NCBI GenBank assembly: GCA_002104985.1
Contig: MCGO01000022.1
Location: 1 to 64,000 of the forward strand
DNA: 64,000 nt
Reading direction: 5' to 3'
Source: Rhizoclosmatium globosum
Taxonomy: Eukaryota > Chytridiomycota > Chytridiomycetes > Chytridiales > Chytriomycetaceae
The notes beneath the pieces were generated by a model. That model was not told where the DNA came from. It saw only the letters and a list, made by a program, of their open reading frames with translations, and made no database searches. Positions 56,576 through 64,000 of the stretch are shown one piece after another (the stretch's first letter is position 1; each line of letters opens with the position of its first letter). Both the position numbers and the translations under genes were made by a program.

Positions 56576-58573
56576 ATGGCTGACATGGATTCAGATGAAG
56601 ATGCACCCTCCAAGACCGTCCTTCACCCACCACCACCACCACCACTTCTTCCTAATCAAACGAACCAAATGAGTGCAATTGAGCGTATTCGAGTGATGGC
56701 TGTTCTCTTCTTTCTCGTTCGATTAGTTGCCACGTTTGTTGGTTTCCAAGTGGCAGTGCCCGATCCAACGGCCCTTTCGTTCGCCGAAGCTGTGGCCACG
56801 AACGACTTTCCCGGATTCGATGCATTCAAACAATTGGAGAAGATTGCGCAGAAGCCACGGCCGTTCAACTCACCAGAAAACAACAAAGTGCACAGCTACA
56901 TCTTCGATACCCTCAATGCATACAGCAAGGCTTCAAATGCAACGGTGAAAGTACTTGAATATGGTCCTGCGATGGAGTCGTTGGTTTACATTCCCGGTGT
57001 GACAAATGCAAGTGTGATGCTGTCGGCCCACTTTGACTCGGCTTCTTCAAGTCCCGGGGCGTCAAGTAATGGCGCTGCAACTGCGGTCATGCTCCAACTG
57101 GCGCGAGTTTTGTCAATGGATCCTACTCAGTCTCAAAACTCAATCCTCTTATATTTCAGAAATGGTGGCAACAACACCCAAACAGTTGGAGTAGGAAACG
57201 CGGATGATATGTTTGATGGAGGCGTTTCCCAATTCATGAAGAATCCAGAATGGTTTCCATTTGTCGAAAACATCAAAGTCGCCATCAATTTGGAGGGAGT
57301 CGGGGTTGGCGGTATGGTTTATATTTTGACATCACAATGTGATTCTTCTGAATTGATAATTTGGAACACAGGCAAACCAATTATGCTGAGGTCCACAAGT
57401 GACAAGCTCTCGTCTGTATACTCCTCGCTCAGATACCCGCACATGAACTCATTCGGTGCAAGATTTATTCGTCGTTCAGACGCCGTCTCCGACTATGACA
57501 CCTACAAGGCATCTGGAATACCCGCAATCGACATTTCTTTCTACGAGAACCGTCGCTTCTACCAAACTCCTGATGATTCCCTGGATCGTATTCAACCAAA
57601 ACATATTCAGTACCTGGGTTCCAACGCTCTTGGCCTTGTGACGAAATTGAAAGACGCAGATTGGATCAATTCATTGGAAATCAACGCATACCCGTCCCCT
57701 TTCTATGACCATTTCGGAGGTACATCCGGTATTATTTTCACACCTTTGAAGCGTGGCGCTATTGTCATCGTTCTATTACTCGGCCTCATTTCTCTTCACG
57801 TCACCAAAATCTTGGATCTCACTGAGCTTTCGAAACAAGACCCCATTCAAACCCTATTAAATTATACCTCATACGAAGCAACTTCTTGGTATTGGGCTAC
57901 TTTCTCGCACACGTTTTCGCATCCGCAGCTTTTTCGATTCATGAAGAAATCCAAGGGTGGACTGCGGCACCGCTTGCTGTCCTTGGATCTGCATTCGCAG
58001 CGTACTGGATCTCGACTATGCAGACTGACTATTCTGCTTTAATTAATCGATATGCGGTTTGGGGAGCAGCATTGAATTCTGTGGTTGCAATTACCTTCAT
58101 CGCCTTCAATCTGCCCATGATGCATATTGTATGCTTCACAGCAATAGCTCGTATAGTTTCGAGTTTAACTCCGCTTTTGCGACACACCTCATACCTTCCC
58201 GAACATCTATCCAAATACCTTACAGAGACACGGACGGAATTTGCAATATGTGCTGCGATTGGCACTGTCGCAGTCTATCCTACTGTGCTACTTCTTGATA
58301 CGCTGATGATGCTTTCGAAAGCTGCAGTTGGAACGGAGTCTCTGATTGTTGTTCCGATTCTTGTGGCGCCTTTGACGTCGATCCTGGTTCCGTCTTTTCA
58401 GTATTACAAGTGTTCAAGGAAGACGAATCATATTTTATACTCTCATTGCATCGGCTCTCATATTTAGTATCATTGCCTTTGTATACCTCATTGAAGTCAT
58501 GCGTGTCTTTATCTTTCCATGGTATCTCTCTCTGTTGGCTACAATGTTCCTTTCTCCTCCCAAGATTCTATGA
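56576..58573 (+). CDS. M28-family membrane protease paralog 1, active site lost
   Basis: Vacuolar Pff1-like architecture: an N-terminal helix (MAVLFFLVRLVATFVGF), a luminal M28 domain, then several C-terminal helices. The metal and catalytic residues conserved in copies 2 and 3 are changed. The first site keeps AHFDS, but SPGASDDGAG becomes SPGASSNGAA, NNGEE becomes RNGGN, and YHTKEDS becomes YQTPDDS. The changes sit in an otherwise uninterrupted, well-kept frame of about 440 codons, so this looks like a maintained pseudoenzyme. One intron (about 57309-57371) lies at the site shared by all three copies. Frame changes at about 57885 and 58422 affect the C-terminal helices. The tandem order is copy 1, 2, 3. 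Confidence 0.82.
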
Positions 58574-58708
58574 TTTATTTTCAATAAAGTGATATGCTTA
58601 GATTTTTCATGATGTGATGACGGATACGGATCATTTGTCACAGATTTTTCTCATCGTGATCCGAGTGGCTCCCTCTTAAAAAAAAATCTCAACGAAATCA
58701 CAGTTGAT

Positions 58709-60605
58709 ATGGAGCTTACCCCAGTGCCCAAATCTTTGCGACCAGTAGCTATCACTTCCCTTGAGCGCATCCGCCTCATATCGATACTCGCATACGTGGT
58801 CGTCATAACCATCCTATTCCTCATCTTCCGCGGTGTAGCACCATCTCCCACAGCACTCTCATTTGACCAAGCAATCGCTTCAAACGACTTCCCGGCCTTG
58901 GATGCGTACGCCCAACTCGAACAGATTGCAATCAAACCACACCCTTCACACAACTGAAAACATTCGGATTTACCATTACCTTCTGGACACCCTTAATGGG
59001 TACAAGAACACGTCTAAAGCCGAAATGAGTGTCATTGAATTCGACGATACGATGTCGTTTCCTCAAATCATGGTTTACTTTCAAGGTCGTACAAACTCGA
59101 CTGTATTGGTCTCCGCGCATTTTGATTCGAGGGAGTTATCACCTGGGCGTCGGACGATGGTGCGGAACTACTGTTATGCTTCAGTTAGTTCGCTTGTTTT
59201 CATTGGAAACAGCAAGTCTCAAAACTCGGTTCTTTTTTTGTTCAATAACGGCGAGGAATGGCATCCAATCAACACTACCGACAGAACCTTGTTCAACACA
59301 GAACTAGCAAGCATCGCTATCGACGGCCAACGTATTGCTTGCGAAGGGTCCTCGCGTTTCATGTTGAGTTCAACTTGGAAATCATATGTTCAGAACATCA
59401 AAGTCTTTTTGAATTTGGAAGCGGGTGGGCTGGAGGTAAAATATTTCCAAACCTTTTTTTCAAATTCTCCTTATTTATTCTGAATTAGGTAAACCGATTA
59501 TGCTTCGTTCTACAACCGACAAGCTCTCAAACTTGTACACAACCCTCCCTTTCCTCACATGAACTCATTCGGCGCTGATTTCATGAGAATCCTTGGAAGC
59601 GGTACTGATTACGAAGTATACGCTGCAAGAGGCTTGCCAGGCGTCGACATGGCATACTACGAAAACCGCCGCTTCTACCACACAAAAGACGACTCGCTCG
59701 AACATATTAGTGAAGCGACGTGCAGTACATGGGATCAAACGCCCTCGCGATTGTCAAACAATTGAGAAGTGCGGATTGGATCGACGATTTGCGCGTTGAA
59801 TCGGCGCCGTCTGCCTTTTACGATCATTTCCGCGGGGTTTCTGCTGTTGTCATCAGTTCGACGGCTCGTGGTTATTTTCAGTGCTGTTTTGTTGGTCTCG
59901 CGGGAACAGTTTATCTTCAACACAAGCAAGTGAAAGAGCATTACACAAACCATGGATTCCGTTCAAGTTGGGTTCATTTCGTGTACAATTCATGGCTGGG
60001 ATCTTGGGCTTCCTCTTGGCTTGTGTTTTCGCGGTTGTTCCATTTGTTACGACGTTCTTTGCAAAGAACTACTTGCTTGTTCGTTGGACTGTAGTGCCAC
60101 TTGCTTTCTTGGGTTGTCTGTGTTCATCATTTGTGGTTTCTGGGTTCTGGCACAGACGCCACGAATTGAACTCTCATCAGAGTCAATCCCATTTACTCTT
60201 TGCTGGTTTGGTCTTCGGGTCTATTGTTGCTGCTATTTTCACTGGTGCGAACCTTCCATTGATGTATTTGGTTGGTATTATCGCTGTGGCAAGACTTCTG
60301 GCTGTTATTGTCGCAAGACTCCAATTCAACCAATTGTCTTTGATTCAGAATGAAATCATCAAGTGTGGCTTGATTGCTACTATTGCTATTTACCCAACTA
60401 CATTGTTGCTGGATGCTGCAATTGACATCGCGAGCTGTGTTGCTGGAACTACTTCTTGCTCGTGGTTCCAGTTATGTGTGCTTTGTGGCCTCGATTGCAC
60501 TTCCAGCATTAGTTGGTATCGAAGTATGAATGGGCGAAGAATGCTATTGACGGGCTATTGGCGCTATTCTTCATCTTCTCCTTATTTTCGTTAATTCGTG
60601 CGTGA
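58709..60605 (+). CDS. M28-family membrane protease paralog 2 (frame broken)
   Basis: It starts MELTPVPKSLRPVAITSLER, then a transmembrane helix. The M28 domain keeps active-type residues: AHFDSRELSPG, then (after two missing G's near 59151 and 59171) ASDDGAGTTVM, FNNGEEWHP, FLNLEAGG, and FYHTKDDS. Further breaks lie near 58940, 59547 and 59720. The intron at about 59436-59488 matches the position in copies 1 and 3. C-terminal helices run from about 59990 to 60590 and end SLFSLIRA. If the breaks are sequence errors the gene would encode an active vacuolar-type metallopeptidase. Confidence 0.78.
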
Positions 60606-60795
60606 TCTAAGATCTTGATCCCTCATCAATCTATCTTCTGTCTTGCCTGGCGGTCAGTCATCGATCTCCATGAAAAGTGATCCGTCATCTTTCGTTTCTG
60701 AATTTTTCTTTGCTGTCATTAAATTGAGCTTTTCTTGAAACGAAAAAGTTGCCACCAATGAAACACATGGACATCGAAGATCAAGTGGAGCCGTC
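60606..60795. other. intergenic M28 copies 2-3
   Basis: No gene. The leader of copy 3 (60720-60795) includes a frame MKHMDIEDQVEPSW that would join the protein after one added base. Confidence 0.4.
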
Positions 60796-62685
60796 ATGGT
60801 CTCGCCAGTTGTTATGACTTCAACTGAGAGAATTCGGCTCTTGGCTATGGTTGTGTTCGCTGTAGTCGTCACAGCCCTTTTTATAGTATTTCGCGCGGCT
60901 GCTCCTGGTATTGTGGCTCTGTCCTTCGAGCAAGCTATTACTGTCAGAGACTTCCCAGCGTTGGAGGCTTACAGCCAGCTTAATCAGATCGCAGTCAAGC
61001 CCCATCCCTTCAACTCAACCGAAAACGTTCGAATCTACCATTACCTGTTGGATACTCTTAATGGGTACAAGAATTCGTCGAAGGCTGATATGCAAGTCCT
61101 GGAATTTGATTCAACATTGTCCTTTCCTCAGCTCTTGGTTTACTTCCCTGGGACCACAAACGCTACTGTTATGGTTTCCGCTCATTTTGACTCTAGAGAG
61201 ATGTCGCCAGGTGCTTCCGACGACGGTGCTGGAGTTACAGTACTCCTTCAAATGGTTCGGTTGTTTTCGTTGGAAGCCAACAAGTCACAGAATTCCGTTC
61301 TTTTCTTCTTTAACAATGGGGAGGAAAAGCATCCCGTCAATAGTACTGATGCCACGGTTTTACATTCTGGCTTGGCGTATAACCCTAACCCAGAAATCAT
61401 CGGTTTAGAAGGTTCTGCTCGTTTCATTCTCAGCCCAAAATGGAACAATTTTGTAAAAAATATTAAGGTTGTTGTGAATCTAGAAGGAGGTGGAGGAGGA
61501 GGTAATGATTTTCCGAGTCAAAGACCAAACTCTTAACTAAAACCAATTAGGAAAACCAATTTTGATGCGTTCAACAACCGATAGGCTCTCAAATCTATAC
61601 ACGACACTACCGTACCCTCACATGAACTCTGTTTTCAACGCTATCATCGCTCTACTCGATAGCAGAACTGATTACGAAGTTTACCGTCAGAGTGGAATAC
61701 CAAGCTTGGATATTTGCTACTACGAGAATCGGCGTTATTACCACACGAAAGAAGATTCGATCGACCATATCAGCCCAGAAGACGTACAGTACATGGGATC
61801 CAACACGTTAGCAGTTGTGAAACAACTCCGACAAGCAGAGTGGATCAACGATTTGAAAGTGGATCCATCTCCTTCACCTTTTTACGACCACTTTGGAGGG
61901 CGTTCTGGAGTTGTTTTATCGCCGTTGGTTCGTTGGCTTGTTGTTGGTGTTATCATTCTTGGACTTCTAGGCACTGTTCTTGTCAACTTCAAGCAGCTCA
62001 AAATTCATCACAAAGAACACACAGCTGTCCGACATCTCTGGATTCATAGCTTTTACAATACAAGTGCAGCAGTTGTTGGCTTCGTCATGGCAAGCGTAGC
62101 TGTACTGGCTCCTTTCACTTCTGGTTTCTTTGGCAAAAACGCTTCAACAGTTCAATGGACATCGCACCACTTTCTGTATTGGGGTGCATGGCTTCCGCGC
62201 TTATTATGTCTCATATTTGGCTCAAAAAACGGACTGCTGTATCAGTCCATAATAATTTGGCTCTTTCGATTTCTGGCCTGATTATTGGCTCAGTTGTTTC
62301 AGTTGGCTTCATAATTGGAAACTTACCTATGATGTACTTGGTCGGCGCCATCGGTGTTGCCAGGGTTTTGGTTTTCTCTGTGTATGGAGGATTCCACGAA
62401 TATCTTACTCCAACGCAGAATGAGATTGTTAGATGCGCAATCATTGTTGCACTTTCCGTATATCCTACTGTTCTTTTGTTGGATATTATTCTGGATATTG
62501 CCAGAGCAACGCTGGGAATGGTTATGGCAGTTATGGCACCAGCTTTGATTGCGTACACAGGGGCAATTATTTTGCCAATATTTGTTGGAATCGAAAGCAT
62601 GAATGGTCGACGCATTCTTGTGATTGGTTTGACTATAGCTGCTATATGTTTGTCTATCTTCTCATTGATTCGCGCTTCAGTTTAA
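60796..62685 (+). CDS. M28-family membrane protease paralog 3
   Basis: It starts MVSPVVMTSTERIRLLAMVV; an upstream ATG at 60758 would need one frame change. Residues expected for a two-zinc M28 peptidase are all present: SAHFDSREMSPGASDDGAG, FFFNNGEEKHPVN, VVNLEGGGGGG and YYHTKEDSIDHI. One intron (about 61501-61551, GTAATG to CAATTAG) lies at the shared site. A single frame change near 62160 separates the first C-terminal helices from LSVLGCMASALIMSHIWLKK and the remaining helices to SIFSLIRASV. It is the best-preserved active copy. It likely acts in the vacuole or endomembrane system, by analogy with Pff1-type proteases. Confidence 0.86.
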
Positions 62686-62772
62686 AGTTAAACTGGAATC
62701 ATTCAGATGTGGAATATGAGGCAATTTTCTGATTCTAGTCAAAACGTTGCATATATTCTATTTTCGAGATGT

Positions 62773-64000
62773 TTAATTTAAATTCCAATCGACTTTCTGC
62801 ATAACCACAAAAGATTCATAAGGTGCGGCTTTCCCTGTTCCCGCAGCACCAACTCTCGGTGAATCAGAATCTGTCCTGACAAGATTCAAAGATGCTTTAA
62901 AGTTCATGACAGATGCATATTCATTGATTAGATGCCGCCAATAACAAGCTGTCGCAGAAGGAGTTAAGTATCGATTCCTCAACAATGTCCACGAGTTATC
63001 CCGAACAAGTTTTTGAAGTGTCACATTCTTAAGCAAGGATTCCATAGTCGTTGGAAGATTCTTCTTGAATGGCGGAGGTACTCGTATAATGTTCTGATTC
63101 GGAGATCCAGTTGTGTAATTGAGAAGGTGATGGAAATGCTGCTCCCACTCAAGTTTCCGGTCAGTACAATCGAGTTACAGGTCAAAAGATACTTAAAGCG
63201 CCCTGAATACGTATAACCTTCCGTTTGGAGGAGATACTTATAGAGACAATGATTAGGAATGGTTTTGTGGTCAGTAAGTCCTTTGCATTCTGGCTTTTCG
63301 GGAGTTGATAGACAAGACCATCGAAGCTCTTTTATATCAGCCCATGCATTGGTTGCAAGTTCCAAAGCTTCCTGTCCAAATTGTTAAAGTGAAGGTTTTT
63401 AAAAGAGGCCACAAACCTTCCGCTCAGCGAAATGCATTGGCGCGCCTCTCCAAAACAATTTATCTTCTTTCGTTACAGATCCTGCTTTTACACGAGCCTC
63501 GATATCCTCAACTTGGTCCCGTAACACGTCATACGACAAGACTCCAACTTCCGGCCACGCATTGAAGCCAAAGTCAGGCATCAACCACGCAACATTATTT
63601 CCAACTTCTCTCGCGAGAGAAAACACGGGGCCAGCAAGCTCTTCACCACCCTGATCGCTAATGTTGATGACAAACTCAACATCTGACAGAGGCTGGGGAG
63701 ACACACTGATTATTCGATTTAAATGATCGAGGATGAGCAAGGCGCGGTTTATGTTTGGATGTGACGGGCGGTATTCTTTGATGTACAACTTATTTGCGAT
63801 AATTGCAACATGGACTTGAAAAGCAGGGTGATTTGAAGGGCCGCGAAGGAGGGAGTATATTCTCGTTATATCAGTATAGTCAACTCCGCCGTGGGTTTTG
63901 TAGAATTGGGTGGTTTTTGTAATTGGGGCGAAGAGGGATGGGAAATGGTGAAGGCATTCAGAGTGTGTTAAGCGAAGGTTCTTTGGGTCAAGTTTAGAGG
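62773..64000 (-). CDS. CAP10-type glycosyltransferase, 5' end outside window
   Basis: A partial gene running off the right edge. It reads LHHFPSLFAPITKTTQFYKT, GVDYTDITRIYSLLRGPSNH, VEFVINISDQGGEELAGPVF, DKLFWRGAPMHFAERK, an intron (about 63365-63414), LATNAWADIKELRWSC, then the hallmark NHCLYKYLLQTEGYTYSGRF then KYLLTCNSIVL. After one frame change near 63163 it continues LEWEQHFHHLLNYTTG and the C-terminus. This is the lipopolysaccharide-modifying or CAP10 domain of protein O-glucosyl/xylosyltransferases in fungi and animals. It probably acts in the ER or Golgi; donor and acceptor cannot be told. Confidence 0.82.

Noticed and set aside
1..64000. tRNA, rRNA genes, CRISPR arrays, bacterial operons
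   Set aside because: I found no cloverleaf with A/B boxes, no rRNA-like sequence and no spaced repeat array; the gene structure is eukaryotic.

Overview
The window is nuclear DNA from a fungus. Genes have short GT-AG introns (about 45-100 nt) with CTAAC/TTAAC-like branch sites close to the acceptor, AATAAA signals follow many stops, and recognisable genes include SCC2/Mis4, CAF-1 large subunit, TAF13, a 4EHP-class eIF4E, Ecl1-like zinc proteins and a CAP10 glycosyltransferase. A zoosporic (chytrid-like) fungus is my best guess, but that is inference from gene style and the lineage-specific-looking families, not from a marker gene.

Layout. 0.3-12.3 kb: six copies of a repetitive cell-surface-like family (called family A here), five on + and one on -, with a broken phosphoribosyltransferase between copies 5 and 6. 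12.6-20.6 kb: a GNAT acetyltransferase, a possible small two-exon gene, SCC2 and an Ecl1-like zinc protein. 21.1-27.3 kb: four paralogous seven-helix membrane proteins (family B) surrounding a carotenoid-cleavage oxygenase. 27.3-30.7 kb (minus strand): Asterix/PAT10, a beta-carbonic anhydrase and an inositol-polyphosphate 5-phosphatase. 30.8-35.6 kb: a large family A gene (A7) carrying a 2,120-bp element with terminal inverted repeats. 35.8-39.7 kb: two paralogous single-pass coiled-coil proteins (family C). 39.8-46.5 kb: three minus-strand family A genes with TAF13 and a second Ecl1-like gene among them. 46.8-51.9 kb: eIF4E2/4EHP and CAF-1. 52.4-55.3 kb: family A copy 11 and a relic tail. 55.4-62.7 kb: a PlsC-type acyltransferase and three tandem M28 membrane proteases, the first apparently catalytically dead. 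62.8-64.0 kb: a CAP10-type glycosyltransferase running off the right edge.

The most interesting object is at 31,256-33,375. A mobile element with 27-bp perfect inverted repeats and a GAAG target duplication sits inside the A7 coding sequence. Its first bases are GT, and the downstream target-site copy ends in AG, so splicing from one to the other would restore the A7 reading frame exactly (GSK|AP). It therefore looks like a transposon that can act as an intron. It carries two tail-to-tail genes encoding cysteine-rich proteins and no transposase that I recognise.

Family A heads appear to be internal duplications. Each copy has an invariant RRD motif before a Ser/Thr-rich stalk, and copies with a readable end have a hydrophobic C-terminal tail. 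None shows an N-terminal signal peptide. Many genes here, including the normally essential SCC2, are broken by single-base losses, often in short homopolymers. I read most of these as sequence errors rather than pseudogenes, but the sequence alone cannot prove it.
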